Source: Pseudomonas putida
Lineage (GTDB): Bacteria > Pseudomonadota > Gammaproteobacteria > Pseudomonadales > Pseudomonadaceae
Direction of reading: 5' to 3'
DNA length: 64,000 nucleotides
Assembly (NCBI RefSeq): GCF_022627325.1
Contig: NZ_JAETZZ010000003.1
Location: 124,001-188,000 of the forward strand
The notes under the pieces were generated by a model that did not search any database, had not been told where the DNA came from, and saw nothing but the letters and a program-made list of their open reading frames with translations. The translations under genes and the position numbers were made by a program. Positions 56,463 through 64,000 of the stretch are shown here, in pieces. How positions within the stretch are numbered: the stretch's first letter is position 1; every line of letters begins with the position of its first letter.

Positions 56463-57779
56463 ATGCCCTTCAGTCTTACCCCCCGCCGGAAATCCCGCCA
56501 ACTGCTCGCGGCCTCCAGCTTGATCCTGCTCGTCGCCTGCGCGGAAAAACCCACCGCCGCCGACGCCCTGCCGCTGGCCCCCGCCCAGCCTGCGCCGGTA
56601 GTGACTTTGCCCAGCGCCACGCCCGACGTCAGCACCGAAATTCAGCCGCTGCAAACATTTGCCCAGTGGCAGGCCGGCTTCCGCCAGCAAGCCCTGCAGG
56701 CGGGCATCTCGGCAAGCACCTTCGATCGTGCGTTTCTTGGCGTGACGCCTGACATGGATGTGATCAAGGCAGACCGCAGCCAGCCCGAATTCACCCGCCC
56801 AGTGTGGGAATACCTGGAAGGTGCGCTGTCGCCACTGCGAGTACGCAATGGCAAGAAGCTGCTTGAGCAGAATGCCGAACTACTGGCCAGCCTCGAACAG
56901 CGCTATGGCGTAGACCGTCAGGTCCTGGTCTCGGTCTGGGGCATGGAGAGCAACTTTGGCCAGTTCCAGGGCAGCAAGTCGGTCATCCGCTCGCTGGCTA
57001 CCCTCGCGTATGAAGGCCGCCGCCCGCAATTTGCCCAGGATCAGCTGATTGCCGCGCTGCAGATCATCCAGCACGGCGACATCCAGCCGGAGGCCATGCG
57101 TGGCTCCTGGGCCGGCGCCATGGGCCAGACCCAGTTCATCCCCACCACCTACAACACCCATGCAGTGGACTTCGACGGTGACGGCCGCCGCGATATCTGG
57201 AACAGCACCCCGGATGCCTTGGCATCGACTGCGCATTACCTGCAGAGCTCCGGCTGGAAGCGCGGTCAGCCATGGGGCTTCGAGGTTCAGGTACCGGCAG
57301 GCTTCGACTTCTGGTTAGCCGATGGCGCGTTGCGCAAACCCGTCAGTGAGTGGTTGCAATTGGGTGTGAAACTGCCGGCGGGCACAAAACTGCCGATGGG
57401 CAGCAACGACCTTTCCGCGGCCCTGCTGCTGCCGGCCGGCGCCCGTGGCCCGGCCTTCCTGGTGCTGGACAACTTCCGCGCCATTCTCAAGTACAACAAC
57501 TCATCGTCCTATGCGTTGGCCGTGAGCTTGCTGGGCGATCGCTTCTCGGGCTGGGGCTTCATCGCTGGCAGCTGGCCGAAGGATGATCTGCCGCTGAGCC
57601 GTAGCGAGCGCATGGAATTGCAGAACCTGCTGAACGCCAACGGGCATGATGCGGGCAACCCCGATGGCATCATCGGCGCCAATACCCGCAAGGCCATTCG
57701 CAATGCTCAGCAGGGTTTTGGCTGGCCAGCGGATGGGTACCCGACGCATAAGTTGCTCGATAGCCTGCGTCAACGCTGA
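56463..57779 (+). CDS. Lytic murein transglycosylase (MltB_2-type) with peptidoglycan-binding domain
   Basis: A 438-residue lipoprotein-type enzyme (lipobox LLVAC, Cys26). The SLT-like catalytic domain has E162 in WGMESNFGQ, AGAMGQTQFIPTTY and FDGDGRRDIWNSTPDAL. A C-terminal PG_binding_1 domain (about 375-435) has NGHDAGNPDGIIGANTRKAIR. It cleaves glycan strands to anhydromuropeptides. Distinct from the mltB at the right edge. Confidence 0.9.
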   Translation: MPFSLTPRRKSRQLLAASSLILLVACAEKPTAADALPLAPAQPAPVVTLPSATPDVSTEIQPLQTFAQWQAGFRQQALQAGISASTFDRAFLGVTPDMDVIKADRSQPEFTRPVWEYLEGALSPLRVRNGKKLLEQNAELLASLEQRYGVDRQVLVSVWGMESNFGQFQGSKSVIRSLATLAYEGRRPQFAQDQLIAALQIIQHGDIQPEAMRGSWAGAMGQTQFIPTTYNTHAVDFDGDGRRDIWNSTPDALASTAHYLQSSGWKRGQPWGFEVQVPAGFDFWLADGALRKPVSEWLQLGVKLPAGTKLPMGSNDLSAALLLPAGARGPAFLVLDNFRAILKYNNSSSYALAVSLLGDRFSGWGFIAGSWPKDDLPLSRSERMELQNLLNANGHDAGNPDGIIGANTRKAIRNAQQGFGWPADGYPTHKLLDSLRQR

Positions 57780-57784
57780 TAAAC

Positions 57785-57806
57785 CAGGGGGCGCTTTGCG
57801 CCCCTG
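57785..57806. terminator. Hairpin between convergent transglycosylase and ldcA genes
   Basis: CAGGGGGCGC (57785-57794), loop TTT, GCGCCCCTG (57798-57806), one bulged G. It lies between the converging stops. Confidence 0.7.
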
Positions 57807-57811
57807 CAACC

Positions 57812-58750
57812 TCACGCTTTAAACAGGTCCTGCGCCAATACCAGGCGCTGCGCCTCGCTGTCCAGCACCACCTCTGCCCCCAGCGGTAAGCACACATTCG
57901 GATCACAATGCCCGCTGCGCCACCCTGCCAGCACCGGCACGCCCAATGGCCGGAAAATATCTTGCAACAGGGGCGTCAGCGCCGCCACGGTGATCCCGGC
58001 GAAATCCCCTACCAGCACCCCTTTGACCCCATCCAGCTTGCCTGCCAGGCGCAATTGGGTCAGCAGGCGGTCCACCCGGTAAAGTGGCTCGTTGACATCC
58101 TCGATGAACAGGATGCAGCCGTTCGTATCGATCTGCGCCAGCGTTCCCAGGGTCGCGCCCAGAATCGACAGGTTGCCGCCCAGCAGACGCCCACGGGCAA
58201 CGCCAGGTACCACGCAACTCAAGGCAAATTCGGCCGGGTGCACGATGGCGTCGCCCTCCCCTAACGCGCCACTCAGTTGCGCGATCAGCGACGACTCGGT
58301 CGGCGCCAGCTTCGCGCCGAGCAGGTCAGCGTTGAGCATCGCCCCATGAAAGCTGATCAAGCCGCTATGGCGGTAGATAGCTGTGTGCAGCGCGGTGATA
58401 TCGCTGTAGCCGATCAGCGGCTTGGGGTTGCGCCGGATCAGATCGAAGTCGAGCTGATCGAGCAGGCGCATGCTGCCGTAGCCACCGCGCATGCACAGGA
58501 CCGCGTCGATGTTGGGGTCAGCGAAGGCGTCGTGCAGATCCTGTAACCGCTGCTGATCAGAGCCCGCCAGATAGCCCTCGGCCTGCCCCACTCCAGGGTA
58601 GATACGGCAGCGATAGCCGCGCTCGGCAAACCACTGGCCAGCCTTTTGCGCATCCAGCCTTGCCGGCCCGGCGGGAGCGACAATGGCAAAGCAGGCGTTG
58701 CCCGGCAGTGCGGCGGGCAGGCGGTGTTCAGACGTTTCGGCGCAATTCAT
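57812..58750 (-). CDS. ldcA: LD-carboxypeptidase (S66 family)
   Basis: The start at 58750 (MNCAETSEHRLPAALPGNACF) gives 312 residues. S66 motifs: VAPAGPARLD, CMRGGYGSMRLLDQLD (nucleophile Ser region), YSDITALHTAIY and FIEDVNEPLYRVDRLL. It trims tetrapeptides to tripeptides in murein recycling. Confidence 0.9.
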   Translation of the reverse strand: MNCAETSEHRLPAALPGNACFAIVAPAGPARLDAQKAGQWFAERGYRCRIYPGVGQAEGYLAGSDQQRLQDLHDAFADPNIDAVLCMRGGYGSMRLLDQLDFDLIRRNPKPLIGYSDITALHTAIYRHSGLISFHGAMLNADLLGAKLAPTESSLIAQLSGALGEGDAIVHPAEFALSCVVPGVARGRLLGGNLSILGATLGTLAQIDTNGCILFIEDVNEPLYRVDRLLTQLRLAGKLDGVKGVLVGDFAGITVAALTPLLQDIFRPLGVPVLAGWRSGHCDPNVCLPLGAEVVLDSEAQRLVLAQDLFKA

Positions 58751-58795
58751 CGCAACTCCTTGCAGCGCTAGGCACAAAAACAAAAATGCCGATGC

Positions 58796-58828
58796 CGCCT
58801 TTCAGCGTGCATCGGCATGTACGGCTCA
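58796..58828 (-). terminator. Intrinsic terminator after lipA
   Basis: ATGCCGATGC (58796-58805) and GCATCGGCAT (58819-58828) form a perfect 10-bp stem; on the minus strand TTTTTGTTTTTG follows. Ends the lipA transcript 9 bases after the stop. Confidence 0.88.
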
Positions 58829-58836
58829 AACCAGGA

Positions 58837-59853
58837 TCAGAGCTTGATCTTGGCTTCGTGAGCCTGCTGGTCGGCATGGTAGGACGAACGCACCAACGGG
58901 CCCGATGCGACGTTCTTGAAGCCCATCTTGTAGCCTTCCTCGGCAAACCAGGCAAAGGTGTCTGGGTGCACGAAACGCTGCACTGGCAGGTGGCTGCGCG
59001 ACGGCTGCAGGTACTGGCCGAGGGTGAGCATGTCGATGTCATGCTCACGCATGCGGTGCATCACTTCGATCACTTCTTCGTCCGTCTCGCCCAGGCCGAG
59101 CATCAGCCCCGACTTGGTCGGTACGTGCGGCACCATCTGCTTGAACTTCTGCAGCAGGTCCAGCGACCAGTCGTAGTCCGAACCAGGGCGCGCGGCCTTG
59201 TACAGGCGCGGAACGGTTTCAAGGTTGTGGTTGAACACATCAGGCGGCTCTTGCGCGGTGATCTCCAGCGCCACATCCATCCGGCCACGGTAATCCGGCA
59301 CCAGGGTTTCCAGCTGTACGCCCGGCGACAGCGCGCGGATCTCGCGGATGCAGTCGGCGAAATGCTGAGCACCACCGTCACGCAGGTCATCGCGGTCCAC
59401 CGAGGTGATCACAACGTACTTCAGGCGCAGGTCGGCGATGGCAACAGCCAGGTTTTTCGGCTCGTCGAGGTCCAGCGGTTTCGGCCGGCCATGGCCAACA
59501 TCGCAGAACGGGCAGCGCCGGGTGCAGATGTCGCCCATGATCATGAAGGTGGCAGTACCACCGGAGAAGCACTCACCCAGGTTCGGGCAGGAGGCCTCTT
59601 CGCAGACGCTGTGCAGCTTGTGCTTGCGCAGCAGTTGCTTGATGCGGTCTACCTCGGGGGAAACCGGGATACGCACGCGGATCCAGTCGGGTTTCTTCGG
59701 CAGCTCATCGGTAGGGATGATCTTCACCGGGATGCGCGCCACCTTGTCGGCACCACGCAGCTTGACCCCAGCTTCCACCTTCTTCGGCGCGGGGCGCGGG
59801 GTGGCATCCTGGGTAGGTATCAGGTTCGGCACGGCTTCTTGCACAGTTGTCAT
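58837..59853 (-). CDS. lipA: Lipoyl synthase LipA
   Basis: A 338-residue radical-SAM enzyme that inserts two sulphurs into octanoyl groups. The SAM cluster motif [13 protein letters not shown] and the auxiliary cluster [12 protein letters not shown] are visible. Follows lipB by 2 bases, so both genes form the lipoate pathway operon. Confidence 0.96.
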   Translation of the reverse strand: MTTVQEAVPNLIPTQDATPRPAPKKVEAGVKLRGADKVARIPVKIIPTDELPKKPDWIRVRIPVSPEVDRIKQLLRKHKLHSVCEEASCPNLGECFSGGTATFMIMGDICTRRCPFCDVGHGRPKPLDLDEPKNLAVAIADLRLKYVVITSVDRDDLRDGGAQHFADCIREIRALSPGVQLETLVPDYRGRMDVALEITAQEPPDVFNHNLETVPRLYKAARPGSDYDWSLDLLQKFKQMVPHVPTKSGLMLGLGETDEEVIEVMHRMREHDIDMLTLGQYLQPSRSHLPVQRFVHPDTFAWFAEEGYKMGFKNVASGPLVRSSYHADQQAHEAKIKL

Positions 59854-59855
59854 AT

Positions 59856-60503
59856 TCAGTCGATTCCGCCCGTCAGGGTCGTCTGCTCAGCATAGTCGAG
59901 GTGCTTGACCAGCTGTCCGCGCAGCCTTGTCCTGACCTCGTCGAGTTCGATCGGGCCTGCCAAGTCACGCAGCTGGGTCATGGCCAGCCCCGCATACCCG
60001 CAGGGGTTGATTCGGCGGAATGGCGCAAGGTCCATGTCCACGTTCAGAGCAAGGCCGTGAAAAGAACGGCCATTGCGGATTCGCAGGCCGAGGGAGGCGA
60101 TTTTCGCTCCGTCGACATAGACACCCGGCGCATCGGGCTTGGCCGCCGCGTTGACACCGTAACTGGCAAGCAGCTCGATCAGCGTCTGCTCTATACGGCT
60201 GACCAGTTCGCGTACACCAAAGCCCAGGCGGCGCACATCAAGCAGCAGGTAGGCCACCAGTTGCCCGGGGCCGTGGTAGGTCACCTGGCCCCCTCGATCG
60301 GTCTGCACCACCGGAATATCGCCCGGTACCAGCAGGTGCTCGGCCTTGCCGGCCTGGCCCTGGGTGAAAACAGCGGGGTGCTCTACCAGCCAGACTTCGT
60401 CCTGGCTGTCTGGGCTACGCTGCTCGGTGAAGCGACGCATGGCTTGCAGCACCGGTTCATAGGGCTGCAGGCCAAGCTCGCGAAAACCGAGGCGAAGGGA
60501 CAT
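59856..60503 (-). CDS. lipB: Octanoyl-ACP:protein octanoyltransferase LipB
   Basis: A 215-residue enzyme with [19 protein letters not shown], the Lys in [12 protein letters not shown] and the catalytic Cys in INPCGYAG. Transfers octanoyl from ACP to lipoyl domains. Overlaps ybeD stop by one base. Confidence 0.95.
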   Translation of the reverse strand: MSLRLGFRELGLQPYEPVLQAMRRFTEQRSPDSQDEVWLVEHPAVFTQGQAGKAEHLLVPGDIPVVQTDRGGQVTYHGPGQLVAYLLLDVRRLGFGVRELVSRIEQTLIELLASYGVNAAAKPDAPGVYVDGAKIASLGLRIRNGRSFHGLALNVDMDLAPFRRINPCGYAGLAMTQLRDLAGPIELDEVRTRLRGQLVKHLDYAEQTTLTGGID

Positions 60504-60778
60504 CAGAGCACCATTTTCACGATGCCGGTCGCACGCAGGGCGCTGTTTATATCGTGCAGCTGATTTTCGGTCTCGGCAACGATATGCAACTGCACCGTGG
60601 TGTACTTGCCTTCCTTGCTCTGGCGCTCGGCCAGCGTGGCAAGGTCGACTGTGGCATGCTTGCTCAGTACCTCGATCACCATGTCCTTGAAGCCGACAAC
60701 GGTGTCGCCGATGACCTTGATCGGGTAATCGGCGCAGGGGAATTCGATCTTGTGCGACTTGACGTCAGGTTCGCTCAT
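60503..60778 (-). CDS. ybeD: DUF493 family protein YbeD
   Basis: A 91-residue protein starting [21 protein letters not shown], with [21 protein letters not shown] and [19 protein letters not shown], the DUF493 fold. Possibly regulatory for lipoate or cell envelope functions; unknown. The start fits the family; the longer frame does not. Confidence 0.88.
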   Translation of the reverse strand: MSEPDVKSHKIEFPCADYPIKVIGDTVVGFKDMVIEVLSKHATVDLATLAERQSKEGKYTTVQLHIVAETENQLHDINSALRATGIVKMVL

Positions 60779-60812
60779 GGCGGAAACGGCCTCGTAAGCC
60801 GTGGCAACAACA

Positions 60813-60838
60813 ACGCCCCCGCTGGATTGCAGGGGCGT
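60813..60838 (-). terminator. Hairpin between dacA and ybeD
   Basis: ACGCCCC (60813-60819) and GGGGCGT (60832-60838) with a 12-base loop; on the minus strand TTGTTGTTG follows. It probably ends or attenuates the dacA transcript before ybeD. Confidence 0.55.
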
Positions 60839-60850
60839 GCAGGTCACGTA

Positions 60851-62011
60851 TCAGTTGAACAACCCGTAGAAGAATAGACGGATGCTATCCCACATACGAC
60901 GGATGAAACCACCTTCCTCGACGCCATCGAGGGCGATCAGGTCGGCGCTGTGAACCACGTTATCGTCCAGTTTGACTTCCACTTTGCCGATCACGTCACC
61001 TTTGGCGATCGGTGCAGTGAGTTGTGGGTTCATGGTCATCGAAGCCTGCAGACGCTTCATCTGGCCTTTAGGCATGGTCAGAGTCAGGTCGTCGGCCAGC
61101 CCGGCTTTGACGATGCTGGTGGCGCCTTTCCAGACCGGGGCCTGGGTCAGTTCGGTGCCTTTCTGATAGAAGGTCTGGGTTTCGAAGAAGCGGAAGCCGT
61201 AAGTCAGCAGCTTCTGGGTTTCGGCAGCACGGGACTGCTCGCTGTTGGTGCCGAACACCACCGCAATCAAACGCTGACCGTCGCGTACAGCCGAAGCCAC
61301 CATGCAGTAGCCGGCTTCTTCGGTGTGGCCAGTCTTCAGGCCATCGACCGTCTTGTCACGCCACAGCAGCAGGTTGCGGTTTGGCTGCTTGATGTTGTTC
61401 CAGAGGAACTCTTTCTGCGAATAGATGGCGTAGTGAGCCGGGTCGACGTTGATGATCGCGCGCGCCAGGATGGCCATGTCGTGGGCCGAGGAGTAGTGGT
61501 CCGGGTGCGGCAGGCCGGTCGGGTTCATGAAGTGGCTGTTGGACATGCCCAACTCGGCGCCAGTCTTGTTCATCATGTCGGCGAAGGCATCTTCGCTGCC
61601 AGCGATGTGCTCGGCCAAGGCGACCGATGCGTCGTTGCCCGACTGGATGATGATGCCATGCAGCAGGTCACTGACGGTGACCTGGCTACCGACCTTGATG
61701 AACATGCGCGAACCGCCGGTACGCCAGGCGTTCTCGCTGACGGTGACCGGGTCGTTCTCGCCGATCTGGCCACGGCGGATGTCCAGGGTGGCGATGTAGG
61801 CGGTCATCAGCTTGGTCAGGCTGGCCGGCGGCAGGCGCTCGTCGCCGTTGTTTTCGACCAGCACATTGCCGCTGGACGCGTCCATGAGTACATAGGACTT
61901 GGCTGCCAGTTGCGGTGGTGCCGGCATCATCTGCTCTGCCGCAAAGGCAACAGGCGTGATCATCAGCAGTACGGGCAGGCAAAGTCGTTTGGCAAGGTTG
62001 GTGATGTTCAT
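60851..62011 (-). CDS. dacA: D-alanyl-D-alanine carboxypeptidase (PBP5/6-type)
   Basis: The start at 62011 (MNITNLAKRLCLPVLLMITPVAFA) gives a 386-residue protein with a signal peptide. Penicillin-binding motifs: SLTK (PPASLTKLM), SGN (IQSGNDASVAL) and KTG (DGLKTGHTEEAGY). The C-terminal amphipathic anchor is present (FIRRMWDSIRLFFYGLFN). Removes terminal D-Ala from pentapeptides. Confidence 0.95.
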   Translation of the reverse strand: MNITNLAKRLCLPVLLMITPVAFAAEQMMPAPPQLAAKSYVLMDASSGNVLVENNGDERLPPASLTKLMTAYIATLDIRRGQIGENDPVTVSENAWRTGGSRMFIKVGSQVTVSDLLHGIIIQSGNDASVALAEHIAGSEDAFADMMNKTGAELGMSNSHFMNPTGLPHPDHYSSAHDMAILARAIINVDPAHYAIYSQKEFLWNNIKQPNRNLLLWRDKTVDGLKTGHTEEAGYCMVASAVRDGQRLIAVVFGTNSEQSRAAETQKLLTYGFRFFETQTFYQKGTELTQAPVWKGATSIVKAGLADDLTLTMPKGQMKRLQASMTMNPQLTAPIAKGDVIGKVEVKLDDNVVHSADLIALDGVEEGGFIRRMWDSIRLFFYGLFN

Positions 62012-62204
62012 CCGTCTCTCGAAAATCGCTAATGGTCTGAGATGTTCCCTGGGCCACATCGTGTGCCCAGCGCCAGTCAGTCTAGTTTTTGCGGCTCGGG
62101 GCCGAGCCCACGAAGTGCGGCTTTGTGTCGCTGCGGGCAAAAGCCGACATTGTACATGGCCGCGCGCGGCAATTCATGACAAAACAGACAGCTCGCACCC
62201 GCGG

Positions 62205-63203
62205 TCAGTCTGTGACCAGCTTGGCCTGGCCAAGGTTCGCCAGGCGAATGCTGTCCTGCGCCTGTTGGATTTCGCCCTGGCTGCTGATCGGCCCAAGGCG
62301 CACGCGGTGCAGGGTCTGCTGGTTACGCACGATGGAGCTGATGAACACCGGTGCGCTGACCATGGTGCTCAGCTTCGCACGCAACAGCTCGGCCGCATCC
62401 GGGTTGGCGAAAGCGCCCACCTGCAAGAAGCTGCCACCGTTGCCTGCCGGCACATTGTTGCCACCCACCTGCACAGGCACTACCGGCGCCGCGTGTTGCT
62501 GCGCCGGCGGCGACCATTGCTCGACACGCCCGGTGCTGGCCGCAATCGCCTGAGTCTGGGCTACCTGAGGCTCTTTGAGCATCAAGGGCGGCTGCTGGCC
62601 ACGCTCGGCCCACCATTTCTGGGGATCGATGCCTTCGACCCGCACGTGCGCGGTGCCGTTCTCGGCATAGCCGAGCTTCTTGGCAGCGGCATAGGACAGG
62701 TCGATGATGCGGTCGGAGTAGAACGGGCCACGGTCATTGACCCGCAAGATCACGCTGCGCCCGTTGGCAAGGTTGGTCACCCGTACGTAGGCAGGCAGCG
62801 GCAGGGTCTTGTGGGCTGCGCTCATGCCATACAGGTCATAAAGCTCACCGTTGGCGGTGTTCTGCCCGTGGAACTTGGTGCCGTACCACGAGGCGGTACC
62901 TTCGGCCCGGTAGTTGCGGAAGTCCTGCATGGGGTAGTAGGTCTTGCCCAGCACCGTGTAAGGGTTAGCCTTGTAGTTGCCGGTGTGCACGGTCGGCGTC
63001 GCGTCCGGGATCTTGTTCACATCCACGTCCCACCACGGCGCACCGTCCTTGTGAGCACGGTTGATATCCAGGCCGGGCTGCGCACGAACGACATTGCCGC
63101 TTTTCTGTGGGGTCGGCCGGCTGGAGGAACAACTGACCAGCAGCATGCCGACGGCCATGCAGGCCAGCAACTTGAAGGTATTGGCAGATTTCATTGCGCG
63201 CAT
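62205..63203 (-). CDS. rlpA: Septal ring lytic transglycosylase RlpA
   Basis: A 332-residue lipoprotein (LVSCSSS lipobox). The double-psi beta-barrel has GTASWYGTKFHGQNTANGE and VRVNDRGPFYSDRIIDLSYAAA. The C-terminal SPOR domain (about 250-330) binds denuded septal glycan. The start overlaps the mltB stop as TAATG, so it is translated in coupling with mltB. Confidence 0.92.
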   Translation of the reverse strand: MRAMKSANTFKLLACMAVGMLLVSCSSSRPTPQKSGNVVRAQPGLDINRAHKDGAPWWDVDVNKIPDATPTVHTGNYKANPYTVLGKTYYPMQDFRNYRAEGTASWYGTKFHGQNTANGELYDLYGMSAAHKTLPLPAYVRVTNLANGRSVILRVNDRGPFYSDRIIDLSYAAAKKLGYAENGTAHVRVEGIDPQKWWAERGQQPPLMLKEPQVAQTQAIAASTGRVEQWSPPAQQHAAPVVPVQVGGNNVPAGNGGSFLQVGAFANPDAAELLRAKLSTMVSAPVFISSIVRNQQTLHRVRLGPISSQGEIQQAQDSIRLANLGQAKLVTD

Positions 63204-64000
63204 TACTTGACGCCCCGTGCTTGGACCAGCTGTTCCGAAAGCTGATGCACCGCCATGGCATACATCACGCTGCGGTTGTAGCGAGTGATCGCGTAGAAAT
63301 TCTTCAGCCCCATCCAGTATTCAGGGCCGTTTGCGCCTTCCAGCCGGAAGGCGGTCACTGGCAGATCACCGCGCAACGCATCATGACTCGACCAGCCAAG
63401 CGCCTGCAACTGTGCGACGGTCTTCACCGGCTCGATGCCCGTGGTCAGGCCTTCGTCTGCACGCGCGCCACTGACCTGGGCCCGGCTGACCACGCCCTGC
63501 CCGGCCACCCAGCCGTGCTCTTTGAAATAGCTGGCGACACTGCCGATGGCATCGTCGGGGTTGTTCCAGATATTGATGTGGCCATCGCCATCGAAGTCCA
63601 CCGCGTAGTTGCGAAAACTGCTCGGCATGAACTGCGGCAAGCCCATGGCACCGGCGTACGAACCTTTGAGTGTCAGCGGGTCGAGCTGCTCTTCGCGCGC
63701 CAGCAGCAGGTATTCACGCAGCTCCTTGCGGAAGAACTCGGCGCGCGGCGGGTAATCGAAGCCCAGGGTCGACAAGGCATCGATCACACGGTAGTTACCA
63801 GTGTTGCGGCCAAAAAAGGTTTCCACGCCGATGATCGCGACGATGTACTGCGCCGGTACGCCGTACACCTGCTCCGCCCGGGCCAGCACCGCTTCATGCT
63901 GGCGCCAGAAGTCCACACCGCGGGCGATGCGCGCGTCGGTGATGAACATCGGCCGGTAATCCTTCCACGGCTTTACCCGCTCGGCCGGCCGCGATATGGC
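63203..64000 (-). CDS. mltB: Lytic murein transglycosylase B, cut by the window edge
   Basis: The frame is open to base 64000 beyond the internal Met at 63949, so the N-terminus is outside the window. The catalytic Glu is in IIGVETFFGRN; SYAGAMGLPQFMPSSFRNYAVDFDGDGHINIWNNPDDAIGSVASY is the MltB core (quoted motif: GAMGLPQFMPS). It cleaves murein to anhydromuropeptides and is operonic with rlpA. Confidence 0.9.
   Translation of the reverse strand, partial: AISRPAERVKPWKDYRPMFITDARIARGVDFWRQHEAVLARAEQVYGVPAQYIVAIIGVETFFGRNTGNYRVIDALSTLGFDYPPRAEFFRKELREYLLLAREEQLDPLTLKGSYAGAMGLPQFMPSSFRNYAVDFDGDGHINIWNNPDDAIGSVASYFKEHGWVAGQGVVSRAQVSGARADEGLTTGIEPVKTVAQLQALGWSSHDALRGDLPVTAFRLEGANGPEYWMGLKNFYAITRYNRSVMYAMAVHQLSEQLVQARGVK

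Overview
The window looks like a Pseudomonas chromosome, most likely the P. putida group. The right half carries the pseudomonad gene order thiD-thiE-hemL, ybeZ-ybeY-corC-lnt, leuS-lptE-holA, lipA-lipB-ybeD-dacA-rlpA-mltB, plus an MvaT-type H-NS-like protein on the left. By eye, roughly 1-32,345 is lower in GC and has less Pseudomonas-like codon use than the rest. I read it as the right part of a large genomic island whose left end lies outside the window.

Island, left to right. (a) 1-5,055: a mobility operon of three tyrosine recombinases (the first cut by the window edge) and a small coiled-coil protein. Size, order and overlaps resemble the gamma-mobile-trio (GMT) module. (b) 5.4-9.5 kb: a four-helix membrane protein divergent from a STAND-like NTPase with a Cap4/Mrr-type nuclease domain. 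(c) 10.0-12.5 kb: a two-gene unknown operon, a calcineurin-type phosphoesterase and an IS66 remnant. (d) 12.8-16.4 kb: an ABC-three-component (ABC-3C) operon whose predicted promoter overlaps one of two consensus LexA boxes. (e) 16.9-18.6 kb: a membrane/SH3 protein with fourteen 15-residue repeats. (f) 19.0-22.9 kb: an MvaT-family silencer and a TrlF-type PHP-ATPase. (g) 23.5-26.3 kb: four co-directional small genes, including a second phosphoesterase, divergent from an HTH regulator. (h) 26.4-32.0 kb: a YiiX-like cysteine hydrolase, a complete hrpB helicase gene and an HNH-nuclease-like protein.

Right boundary. At 32,345 the sequence changes abruptly into the first 127 codons of a second, native-looking hrpB, cut exactly after the DEFH helicase motif. 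The simplest model is that the island integrated into the conserved DEFH-coding segment of chromosomal hrpB. It brings a complete, about 85% identical (N-terminal protein) hrpB copy that replaces the broken gene and differs at the attachment sequence. A 7-bp inverted repeat (32,301-32,345) ends at the junction and is a candidate recombinase-binding site.

Core chromosome (32.8-64 kb): lipoprotein, FieF-type metal efflux, DUF6515 protein, Lrp regulator, DUF2788, rRNA pseudouridine synthase, AMP nucleosidase, AidB-like dehydrogenase, 7TMR-DISM histidine kinase, thiamine and haem genes, Sel1 protein, DUF1820, the ybeZ-ybeY-corC-lnt cluster, YdcF, leuS-lptE-holA, arfA, lytic transglycosylase, ldcA, and the lipoate/penicillin-binding/RlpA/MltB cluster on the minus strand. 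An intrinsic terminator inside the arfA reading frame, before its stop codon, fits non-stop-mRNA control of ribosome rescue.

No rRNA, convincing tRNA or CRISPR array was seen. All identity and family statements come from reading the sequence and from recall of families; no database search was run.
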